Assembly (NCBI GenBank): GCA_047632015.1
Contig: JBLIBC010000145.1
Span: 1 to 6,766, forward strand
DNA: 6,766 nucleotides
Direction: 5' to 3'
Source: JBLIAZ01 sp047632015
GTDB lineage: Bacteria; Bacteroidota; Bacteroidia; Flavobacteriales_C; GCA-002722245
Shown: in pieces, positions 1-5,595 of the stretch
Numbering within the stretch: position 1 is the first letter of the stretch
Layout of the letters: each line of letters begins with the position of its first letter
Made by a program: the position numbers and the translations under genes
Notes under the pieces: model-generated
What the model was told of the DNA's origin: nothing
The model's database searches: none
Seen by the model: only the letters and a program-made list of their open reading frames with translations

Positions 1-1
1 T

Positions 2-244
2 AAAACCATAGAGTTTACGCTTCAACTGGCAAAAGAAAACATACACGAGATTCAAATATTTGTGGGAGAGTTCGATGAATTGATATCAGCTTACGATATA
101 AAAAATAATCACTACAAAGAACACCCAACTAATGTTAATTATAAAGGAATTGAAGAGCCGCGCGATTGGATGTTTAGCGTAAAAGGGTATTATGGTTCCT
201 TTTTCTCTTTTTGGAAAAAATGCAAAAAAGAATTAGTGTATTGA
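2..244 (+). CDS. C-terminal end of an unidentified protein (partial, 5' end outside window)
   Basis: An open frame runs from the left edge to a TGA at 242-244, giving about 80 residues. A GTG at 62 could be read as a start, but the frame is open upstream and the text there (…LQLAKENIHEIQIFVGEF) looks like continuous helix-strand protein, so I treat this as the tail of a longer gene. It ends in an aromatic, basic segment (RDWMF, GYYGSFFSFWKK). There are no membrane segments or cysteine clusters. I do not recognise the family with confidence. Its position as first gene of a photolyase operon, overlapping the next gene by 25 nt, suggests a light- or DNA-repair-related partner, possibly another photolyase-like protein, but that is inference from context only. 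Confidence 0.6.
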   Translation, partial: KTIEFTLQLAKENIHEIQIFVGEFDELISAYDIKNNHYKEHPTNVNYKGIEEPRDWMFSVKGYYGSFFSFWKKCKKELVY

Positions 245-1725
245 GGAATCAAAATCAAAATATTGTCTGGTTAAAAAGAGACCTTCGTTCCCAAGATCAT
301 GAGCCACTTTTACAAGCTGAGCAGGATAAAACACCTTACCTAATCATGTATCTTTTTGAACCCAGTTTGATAGCTCATCCTGATACAAGCCCAAGACATT
401 TACAGTTTATTTATCATTCCATTTTATCACTTAATAAAACACTTGCACCTTTTAACAGAAAGGTACAAGTGTTTTATGGAGAAGCACTTGATGTTTTTGA
501 ATACCTAGCTAGGCAGTTTGATTTAAATAAAATATTCAGCCATCAAGAAAGTGGAACGCAGCTGACTTGGAACCGAGATAAAAAAGTCGCTTCTTTTTGC
601 AAACAAGAATCTATTTCATGGATGGAATCTCAAAGAGATGGAATCATACGAGGAATAAAGAACAGAGACAACTGGAACGATCACTGGGCGAGAGCAATGC
701 ACCGTAAGGTAATTTTTAACCAATATTCAACCCTAGAGAATCAGCTGTTTGACCCACTGTTTGAACATCCTTTTAAATTGCCTCAAAAGTTTAAAATACA
801 GTTAACAAACTACCCTAAACAATTTCAGCCTGCTGGCGAGGGAAATGCTTGGCGCTACATCACCTCGTTTACCAACGGACGTGGTTTTAATTATCAAAAT
901 CACATTTCAAAACCAAATGAAAGCAGAAAATCATGCAGCAGGCTATCCCCCTATTTAGCCTGGGGAAACATGAGTATTAAACAAGCATTTCAGTTTGTAG
1001 GAACACATCCGAACGGAACAAGAAACAGCAAAGCTTTCTCTGCGATGTTAACACGACTGCATTGGCACTGTCATTTCATTCAAAAGTTCGAGGCAGAATG
1101 CAGGTACGAAACCTCTTGTATTAACCAAGGATATGAATTGCTAGCTCATCAGAAAAATAACCAATTACTTAAAGCTTGGAAAACAGGGTCTACCGGATAC
1201 CCTTTGGTTGACGCTTGCATGCGAGCGGTGGAAGCAACCGGATGGATCAATTTTAGAATGCGAGCCATGGTTGTTTCTTTTTTGGCATTCAACCTGGACC
1301 AAGATTGGCGAGATGGAACGTACCATTTAGCTCGGCAGTTTTTGGATTATGAGCCTGGAATTCATTTCCCGCAATTTCAAATGCAAGCAGGCACGACAGG
1401 TATAAATACAGTAAGGCTTTACAACCCAGTAAAAAACTCTCAAGAGCATGATCCGGGAGGTGTATTTATAAAAAAATGGATTCCAGAATTGGAGGATGTT
1501 CCTGCTGAGCACATTCATGAGCCATGGAAAATGACAACCATGGAAATGGCTTTATATGACGTCACAATTGGGGTGGATTATCCTAAACCCGTGGTAGATT
1601 TACATGAAAGTTCAACAATTGCTCGTGATAAGATATGGGGACACAAAAAGCATCCTGCGGTTCAAAAAGAAAAACAGCGCCTTTTAAATACACATGTAAA
1701 TAGAACACACAATGATTTATCATAA
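220..1725 (+). CDS. Cryptochrome/photolyase family flavoprotein (non-canonical, lesion type unknown)
   Basis: The product has 501 residues from the ATG at 220; in-frame TTG codons at 211 and 241 are alternatives. The N-terminal Rossmann antenna domain opens with IVWLKRDLRSQDHEPL (15-30). The FAD-binding helical domain carries RLSPYLAWGNMS (241-252), LHWHCHFIQKFE (280-291), TGYPLVDACMRAVEATGW (325-342) and a C-terminal VRLYNPVKNSQEHDP…WIPELEDVPAEHIHEPW block ending at 436. Family members use blue or near-UV light and reduced FAD to split UV pyrimidine dimers, or act as photoreceptors. Around FAD it aligns without gaps to E. coli PhrB as I recall that sequence (W316 to W320, W359 to W363). On this basis PhrB W306, W382, W384 and N378 become H310, F386, M388 and H382, and the lesion-contacting E274 becomes R279, while W277 is kept as W282. 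It is therefore not an ordinary class I CPD photolyase. It overlaps the upstream gene by 25 nt and lies 42 nt before DUF2256. Superfamily certain; substrate unknown. Confidence 0.93.
   Translation: MQKRISVLRNQNQNIVWLKRDLRSQDHEPLLQAEQDKTPYLIMYLFEPSLIAHPDTSPRHLQFIYHSILSLNKTLAPFNRKVQVFYGEALDVFEYLARQFDLNKIFSHQESGTQLTWNRDKKVASFCKQESISWMESQRDGIIRGIKNRDNWNDHWARAMHRKVIFNQYSTLENQLFDPLFEHPFKLPQKFKIQLTNYPKQFQPAGEGNAWRYITSFTNGRGFNYQNHISKPNESRKSCSRLSPYLAWGNMSIKQAFQFVGTHPNGTRNSKAFSAMLTRLHWHCHFIQKFEAECRYETSCINQGYELLAHQKNNQLLKAWKTGSTGYPLVDACMRAVEATGWINFRMRAMVVSFLAFNLDQDWRDGTYHLARQFLDYEPGIHFPQFQMQAGTTGINTVRLYNPVKNSQEHDPGGVFIKKWIPELEDVPAEHIHEPWKMTTMEMALYDVTIGVDYPKPVVDLHESSTIARDKIWGHKKHPAVQKEKQRLLNTHVNRTHNDLS
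434..477. repeat. Near-perfect inverted repeat / hairpin inside the photolyase gene
   Basis: Two 19-nt arms (434-452 and 459-477) flank a 6-nt loop (TAACAG, 453-458). Eighteen of 19 positions pair. The only exception is C446 opposite A465 on the plus strand, which becomes a G-U wobble in minus-strand RNA. The outer part of the stem is AAAACACTTG against CAAGTGTTTT, so the GC-containing core is bordered by an A-tract and a T-tract, as in a bidirectional intrinsic terminator. It lies wholly in coding sequence, at residues 72-86 of the photolyase. Confidence 0.85.
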
Positions 1726-1767
1726 CAAAGTCAACTTTTGCAGTTGGATACTCTTGTAGAAGACTCT

Positions 1768-1896
1768 ATGAAAAAACAACACCTTCCACAAAAAATATGT
1801 GTCACTTGTGAACGACCTTTTACTTGGCGCAAGAAATGGAAAAAAAACTGGGAAGAGGTTAAATATTGCAGCGAACGTTGCCGAAAAAACAAATGA
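1768..1896 (+). CDS. DUF2256 family zinc-ribbon-like small protein
   Basis: This is a 42-residue basic protein from ATG 1768 to TGA 1894-1896. The first half reads HLPQKICVTCERPFTWRKKW and the end is EVKYCSERCRKNK. The CxxC (C11, C14) and CxxxC (C34, C38) pairs form a probable zinc site, with conserved tryptophans W20, W24 and W28 between them. This is the DUF2256 signature, a family whose genes commonly sit next to photolyase/cryptochrome genes and whose function is, to my knowledge, not established. Here it lies between two photolyases. Its stop overlaps the next start in an ATGA arrangement (1893-1896), so the downstream photolyase is probably translated by reinitiation. An in-frame TTG at 1744 could add eight residues, but ATG fits the family's usual length. 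A role as nucleic-acid-binding or assembly partner of the photolyases is inference. Confidence 0.9.
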   Translation: MKKQHLPQKICVTCERPFTWRKKWKKNWEEVKYCSERCRKNK

Positions 1897-3380
1897 GTAC
1901 GATCAGCCTTATATTTCCCCATCAATTGTTTCAAGAATCACCTCTTTTTGAAACCGATTCAACAATTTACCTTGTAGAAGAATACTTGTTTTTTAAACAG
2001 TATAAATTTCACCAACAAAAAATTGCTTTTCACAGAGCAACAATGAAAGCTCATGCAGCTTATTTAAGCAATACTAAAAAGTTAAAGGTAAATTACATTG
2101 ATTCCATCAATGAGGTTTCTGATATCAGGAAATTATTACCATTATTAAAAAAAGAGGGGGTTGAGCACATTCATTACGTTGACCCAACAGATAATTGGCT
2201 ACAAAAAAGAATACAGGAAGGATGCTTGAAATTAGGTATTAATACCCTTGTTCATGACTCCCCTTTATTTTTGAATACCAAGGAGGAATTGAGTGTTTTT
2301 TTTTCGATCCATAAAAAAAAATACCATCAGACCACCTTTTATACGGGTCAGAGAAAACAAAGAAAAATACTACTTGATGAACAGGGCAAACCTCAGGGAG
2401 GAAAGTGGACTTTTGATACTGAAAACAGGAAGAAGTATCCTTCAAAAAAGCTACCTCCTGTCGTCCATTTCCCAAAGGAAGACCAATACTTTCAGGAAGC
2501 TAAATTGTATGTCGCAACGAATTTTTCTCATCATTTAGGAACATTGACTAGTTATCCATTGTATCCCACAAATTTTGAAAACACAAAGGATTGGTTAGAA
2601 CAGTTTTTTGAACAAAGGTTCCTAGAATTTGGCCCCTACGAAGACGCTATTGTGGCTGAAAACTCGATTTTGAATCACAGTGTGCTTACCCCAATGTTGA
2701 ATGTAGGGTTAATTTCACCGCAGGAAATCATAAAGAGCTGCTTGATATATGCCTCAAAAAACGATGTTCCAATTAATTCGGTAGAAGGTTTTGTCCGCCA
2801 AATAATTGGCTGGCGGGAGTTCATAAGGGGCATATACGAGTCTCGAGGTACTGAGGAGCGAACCGCTAATTATTGGAAATTTACCAAAAAGATTCCTTCT
2901 TCTTTTTACGATGGAACAACGGGAATAACTCCCGTAGACCTAACCATTAAAAAAGTGCTAAAAACTGGCTATTGTCATCACATTGAGCGCTTGATGGTTT
3001 TGGGAAATTTCATGTTATTGTGTGAATTTGATCCTGACGAAGTATACAGGTGGTTCATGGAGTTGTTCATTGATTCCTACGATTGGGTAATGGTTCCTAA
3101 CGTTTATGGGATGAGCCAATTTGCAGACGGCGGACTGATGGCAAGTAAACCCTACATTAGCGGGAGTAACTACTTGATGAAAATGAGTAATTACAAGAAG
3201 GGAGAATGGCAAGCTACTTGGGATGGGCTCTTTTGGAGGTTCATGGATAAACAAAGAGGTTTCTTTTTGTCCAATCCAAGGTTAGGAATGTTGGTCCGCA
3301 TGTACGATAAAATGCCGCACGAAAAACAACAAAACCACTTAGTAAATGCAGAAAAATACCTATTTAATCTTACTAATTAG
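1893..3380 (+). CDS. DPRP/FeS-BCP-lineage photolyase lacking the Fe-S cluster cysteines
   Basis: The product has 495 residues. I chose ATG 1893, coupled by ATGA to DUF2256, rather than TTG 1866, because residues 3-10 (ISLIFPHQ) are the family's usual N-terminus. Family signatures are IYLVEEYLFF (25-34), KIAFHRATMKAH (43-54), GWREFIRG (306-313), GYCHHIERLMVLGNF (359-373) and PNVYGMSQFADGGLMASKPY (402-421). Relatives such as Agrobacterium PhrB are prokaryotic (6-4) photolyases carrying FAD, a lumazine antenna and a 4Fe-4S cluster on Cys350, 438, 441 and 454. The lesion-site His pair (H365/H366 in PhrB) is present as H362/H363. Spacing from this pair puts the cluster cysteines at P347, K435, E438 and about A441, and the loop before the last is shortened. 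The protein has only four cysteines (111, 283, 361, 377), none after 377. It probably repairs (6-4) photoproducts without a cluster; this is inferred. Confidence 0.93.
   Translation: MSTISLIFPHQLFQESPLFETDSTIYLVEEYLFFKQYKFHQQKIAFHRATMKAHAAYLSNTKKLKVNYIDSINEVSDIRKLLPLLKKEGVEHIHYVDPTDNWLQKRIQEGCLKLGINTLVHDSPLFLNTKEELSVFFSIHKKKYHQTTFYTGQRKQRKILLDEQGKPQGGKWTFDTENRKKYPSKKLPPVVHFPKEDQYFQEAKLYVATNFSHHLGTLTSYPLYPTNFENTKDWLEQFFEQRFLEFGPYEDAIVAENSILNHSVLTPMLNVGLISPQEIIKSCLIYASKNDVPINSVEGFVRQIIGWREFIRGIYESRGTEERTANYWKFTKKIPSSFYDGTTGITPVDLTIKKVLKTGYCHHIERLMVLGNFMLLCEFDPDEVYRWFMELFIDSYDWVMVPNVYGMSQFADGGLMASKPYISGSNYLMKMSNYKKGEWQATWDGLFWRFMDKQRGFFLSNPRLGMLVRMYDKMPHEKQQNHLVNAEKYLFNLTN
2296..2321 (+). repeat. 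T9 and A9 homopolymer tracts in the DPRP photolyase gene
   Basis: T9 (2296-2304) is followed after eight bases by A9 (2313-2321), within the codons for VFFSIHKKKY (residues 135-144). The two runs are mutually complementary and could also form a weak A/T hairpin. Such runs are prone to replication or transcriptional slippage. The reading frame is intact here. Confidence 0.8.
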
Positions 3381-3909
3381 TCTAATTCTTTTAAGTGCTA
3401 TGACAAACGATCTAACTACTATTATCGACTTTAATCCATCTGATGAAAAAGAAGGCCATTTAAAAAACTGGGAAATTGTTGGAGACAATGTCATGGGGGG
3501 TAAATCCATTGGCACTTTTCAAATTAATGAACAAGGTAACGGTGTGTTTCAAGGTGAAGTTTCACTCGAAAACAATGGAGGATTTTCCTTATTGCGCCAT
3601 CAATTTCAAAAAATAAAAGTGAGGTCTCAGAAAAAAATATTGCTTAAAATAAAAGGAGACGGTAAAAGGTATCAATTTAGAATAAAAGCGAAGTCTTCGG
3701 ATCATCACTCTTACGTTACCTATTTTTCGACTTCTGGAGAGTGGGAAACTGCAGAGCTGTCACTTTCCACAATGCAAGCAAAATACAGAGGTCGGCAATT
3801 GGATGTACCTAATTTTGATAGCGACTACTTGACAGGAATAGCTTTTTTAATAGGTAACAAAAAAGCCGAAAAATTTAAATTAGAAATTGGTGGTGTTTAT
3901 TTGAAGTGA
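3346..3909 (+). CDS. CIA30 family protein with hydrophobic N-terminus
   Basis: The product has 187 residues. After a short N-terminus with a hydrophobic stretch (YLILLISLILLSAM, 6-19) comes a beta-rich CIA30 domain (about 26-186). Its hallmarks are NWEIVGDNVMGG (41-52), SLENNGGFSLLR (73-84), GDGKRYQFR (104-112) and FLIGNKKAEKFKLEI (167-181). In mitochondria CIA30 (NDUFAF1) helps assemble complex I, but bacterial homologues are galactose-binding-like proteins of unclear role, so the complex I label should not be transferred. The hydrophobic segment could be a signal peptide or anchor; no lipobox cysteine is present. The start at 3346 overlaps the photolyase end by 35 nt. An alternative ATG at 3400 would begin after the overlap and remove the hydrophobic segment, making the protein cytosolic. 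Cotranscription with the photolyases is very likely. Confidence 0.88.
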   Translation: MQKNTYLILLISLILLSAMTNDLTTIIDFNPSDEKEGHLKNWEIVGDNVMGGKSIGTFQINEQGNGVFQGEVSLENNGGFSLLRHQFQKIKVRSQKKILLKIKGDGKRYQFRIKAKSSDHHSYVTYFSTSGEWETAELSLSTMQAKYRGRQLDVPNFDSDYLTGIAFLIGNKKAEKFKLEIGGVYLK

Positions 3910-4074
3910 TAGCCTGTTCTGTTCAAACAGAGGGAAACAGAGGAGTTTGTTCGCTTTGACGACAACTATCGAGATAATAAAAAAACTCGTTCATAGTAAG
4001 GTGTATTAGGGCTAACAAAAAAATCGATTAAACTTTTTTAAGTATTTTCACAAGTATAATAAAGGGATTTAGAA
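3910..4074. other. Intergenic gap with small repeats, no gene
   Basis: This 165-bp AT-rich gap separates the photolyase operon from the oxidoreductase gene. It contains a small palindrome, TCTGTTCAAACAGA (3918-3931), overlapping two tandem copies of a 10-bp unit, AAACAGAGGG and AAACAGAGGA (3925-3944). The palindrome is short and has no T-run after it, so it is a poor terminator. I see no confident Bacteroidota promoter (TTTG near -33 with TAnnTTTG near -7). Cotranscription across the gap and a separate promoter both remain possible. Confidence 0.5.
4061..4066 (+). promoter_or_regulatory. Possible ribosome binding site of the oxidoreductase
   Basis: AAAGGG lies eight bases before ATG 4075. 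It is the clearest purine-rich site near a start in this window, where the other genes rely on overlap or lack such a motif. It supports ATG 4075 as the start. Bacteroidota use Shine-Dalgarno pairing little, so its functional weight is uncertain. Confidence 0.4.
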
Positions 4075-5316
4075 ATGAAAATAAACATAATTGGTGCTGG
4101 TATTAGTGGTTTAATAGCAGCGAAAGTTCTAGAGGAAAACGGGTGTAAAACGACAATTATTGAGGCTACTAATCGTCCTGGAGGAAGAGTTAAAACTGAT
4201 ATCGTGGATGGTTTCCAGCTTGACCACGGATTTCAAGTTTTACTATCAGAATATCCTACCGCGAAAAAGCATTTAGATTACGCTGAACTTGAACTGCAAA
4301 GTTTTGGATCAGGGGCCGTTATTTTCACCAATGGAAAGCAAAAAATTATAGGTGATCCACTGCGCGATTTATCTTTATTATTTCCAACTATCTTCTCTGG
4401 GATTGGCAATTTGGTGGATAAGTTCAAAATTTTAAAACTTAACAGTAAATTAAAATCCAAAAATCTTAACGACATTTTTGAAACTCCCGAAAAAACTACC
4501 AAGCAATACTTGCAAGACTTTGGATTTTCGGGAGACATAATTTCCAAATTTTTCACTCCTTTTTTTACCGGTATATTTTTGGAAACCGAACTAGCAACTT
4601 CTAGTAGAATGTTTGAGTTTGTTTTTAAAATGTTTGCCGAAGGAAAAGCCCTAATGCCAAAACAAGGTATTGAGTCTATACCTAAGCAGATAGCAAGTAA
4701 TTTAAAATATACTACTTTTCAGTTCAATGAAAAAGTAAAGTCTATTACCAGCAACATCATCACCCTTGAAAGTGGAAAAAAAATTGAATCCGATTATACT
4801 ATAATAGCTGGAGATATTGAGGCGATGATCAATGGCAAAAAAACAACACCCGTCCACTGGAAATCTTGTACAAACATCTACTTCACTTGCAGAAAAAAAC
4901 TACATAGCAAGCCGCTGATTGGATTAGTGGCAGACCAAAATAGTTTAGTAAACAATATCTTTTACCACAACAGCTTGCAAACTAGCCAAAAAGGGAAAGG
5001 AGAATTACTATCCGTAACTATTGTCAAGCAACACAAACTATCCAGTAAAGCACTTATATCAGTAGTTCAAGATGAATTAAAAACATTGTGCGGACTTTCG
5101 GACCTTACTTATTTAAAAATGTATTACATCCCTAAAGCACTTCCTCAACTTACCAATTTGGCATACACTAAACAGCCAGAAACAACTCAACTTGATAAAT
5201 CAATTTTTATTGCTGGAGACACGCAACTAAATGGCTCCCTCAATGCCGCAATGCTAAGTGGGGAATTAGCCGCCAAAGCAGTTTTAGCCGAAATCAACAA
5301 AAATAGAAGCTCTTGA
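4075..5316 (+). CDS. NAD(P)/FAD-dependent oxidoreductase, amine oxidase / phytoene desaturase-like
   Basis: The product has 413 residues. The N-terminus is a classical FAD Rossmann fold: GAGISG (7-12), a ribose-binding acidic residue E30, and the second dinucleotide motif RPGGRV (34-39). LDHGFQVLLSEYP (49-61) follows. The C-terminal FAD-closing motif is IAGDTQLNGSLNAAMLSG (379-396). This places it in the flavin amine oxidase, protoporphyrinogen oxidase and carotenoid desaturase superfamily, with a central substrate-binding domain (roughly 80-330) too divergent to name a substrate. There is no signal peptide and no obvious transmembrane helix; hydrophobic stretches near 150-180 could line a lipophilic substrate pocket. 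Genes of this type are often found near photolyases, and a link to carotenoid or other light-protective lipid metabolism is plausible but unproven. It starts 165 bp after the CIA30 gene and faces the intron-encoded reverse transcriptase tail to tail. Confidence 0.88.
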   Translation: MKINIIGAGISGLIAAKVLEENGCKTTIIEATNRPGGRVKTDIVDGFQLDHGFQVLLSEYPTAKKHLDYAELELQSFGSGAVIFTNGKQKIIGDPLRDLSLLFPTIFSGIGNLVDKFKILKLNSKLKSKNLNDIFETPEKTTKQYLQDFGFSGDIISKFFTPFFTGIFLETELATSSRMFEFVFKMFAEGKALMPKQGIESIPKQIASNLKYTTFQFNEKVKSITSNIITLESGKKIESDYTIIAGDIEAMINGKKTTPVHWKSCTNIYFTCRKKLHSKPLIGLVADQNSLVNNIFYHNSLQTSQKGKGELLSVTIVKQHKLSSKALISVVQDELKTLCGLSDLTYLKMYYIPKALPQLTNLAYTKQPETTQLDKSIFIAGDTQLNGSLNAAMLSGELAAKAVLAEINKNRSS

Positions 5317-5508
5317 AACTGGGATAGTGAACAAAACTAGATGTTTAGTTACAATTAGGGACATACAATTAGGAACAAACGCTAATTGATTTCTATTTCC
5401 CTGACTTTTTTAGTAAGAACTAGGAGCTTATCTCGTAAAATTATCTTTCTATTTTTCCCACGCACACAAAACTTTGGGACAGCAGCAATTCTCCTTCGTC
5501 AAAAAGCC
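5317..5508. other. Intergenic stretch and 3' exon of the group II intron insertion
   Basis: These 192 bases between the oxidoreductase stop and the intron 3' end hold no convincing gene. On the minus strand, two reading frames stay open just after the junction for about 20 codons: one reads GFLTKENCCCPKVLCAWEK then stop, the other LFDEGELLLSQSFVCVGKIER then stop. Either could be the tail of an interrupted gene, or chance. No strong hairpin with a T-run was seen between the convergent genes. Confidence 0.45.
5351..5378 (+). repeat. Short tandem direct repeat, 14-nt unit, two copies
   Basis: ACAATTAGGGACAT is followed directly by ACAATTAGGAACAA; the first 12 positions match at 11. It lies 35 bp after the oxidoreductase stop in non-coding sequence. 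No function is evident. Confidence 0.6.
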
Positions 5509-5547
5509 GTCGAGTAGGCAAAGGTATTGCAACCTAAACCTCTCACA
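5509..5547 (-). ncRNA. Group II intron domain VI with bulged branch-point A and 3' splice site
   Basis: On the minus strand GAGAGG (5544-5539) pairs with CCT-A-CTC (5518-5512), leaving one unpaired A at 5515, seven nucleotides from the intron end counting itself. That is the standard place for the lariat branch point. An inner stem AGGT/ACCT (5535-5532 with 5525-5522) closes a 6-nt loop. The last bases, GAC, end at 5509, so the 3' exon begins at 5508. Confidence 0.85.
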
Positions 5548-5581
5548 GAACCGTACGTGAAGCTCTCACTTCATACGGCTC
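5548..5581 (-). ncRNA. Group II intron domain V (catalytic hairpin)
   Basis: On the minus strand this is exactly 34 nt. The basal stem GAGCCGTA pairs with TACGGTTC through eight pairs including one G-U, and contains the AGC catalytic triad. The 2-nt bulge is CG. The upper stem TGAAGT/GCTTCA is capped by a GAGA (GNRA) tetraloop. All features match the conserved metal-binding core of group II introns. It begins 14 nt after the stop codon of the maturase. Confidence 0.95.
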
Positions 5582-5595
5582 CTGTTACATAATCG

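Noticed and set aside
62..64. GTG as the true start of a 60-residue small protein
   Set aside because: The frame is open to the window edge with protein-like sequence, so a longer truncated gene is more likely.
1327..1518. Minus-strand open frame inside the first photolyase gene; similar antisense frames at 1731-1934, 2239-2475, 3015-3254 and 4278-4556
   Set aside because: They are shadows of well-supported genes on the plus strand, with no recognisable domains.
1866..1892. Upstream TTG start for the DPRP photolyase
   Set aside because: It adds nine residues encoded within the DUF2256 gene; ATG 1893 with the ATGA overlap gives the family's normal N-terminus.
2795..2816. Nested inverted repeats, CCGCCA…TGGCGG and GCCAA-ATAA-TTGGC, in the DPRP photolyase gene
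   Set aside because: They coincide with the conserved RQIIGWREF codons and the arms are only 5-6 bp, so coding constraint explains them.
4055..4060. TATAAT as a -10 box for the oxidoreductase
   Set aside because: There is no -35 at a proper distance, Bacteroidota use a different promoter consensus, and it lies only 14 bases from the start codon.
5336..5352. AACTA/TAGTT stem-loop as a terminator between the convergent genes
   Set aside because: The stem is only five A/T-rich pairs and no T-run follows on either strand.
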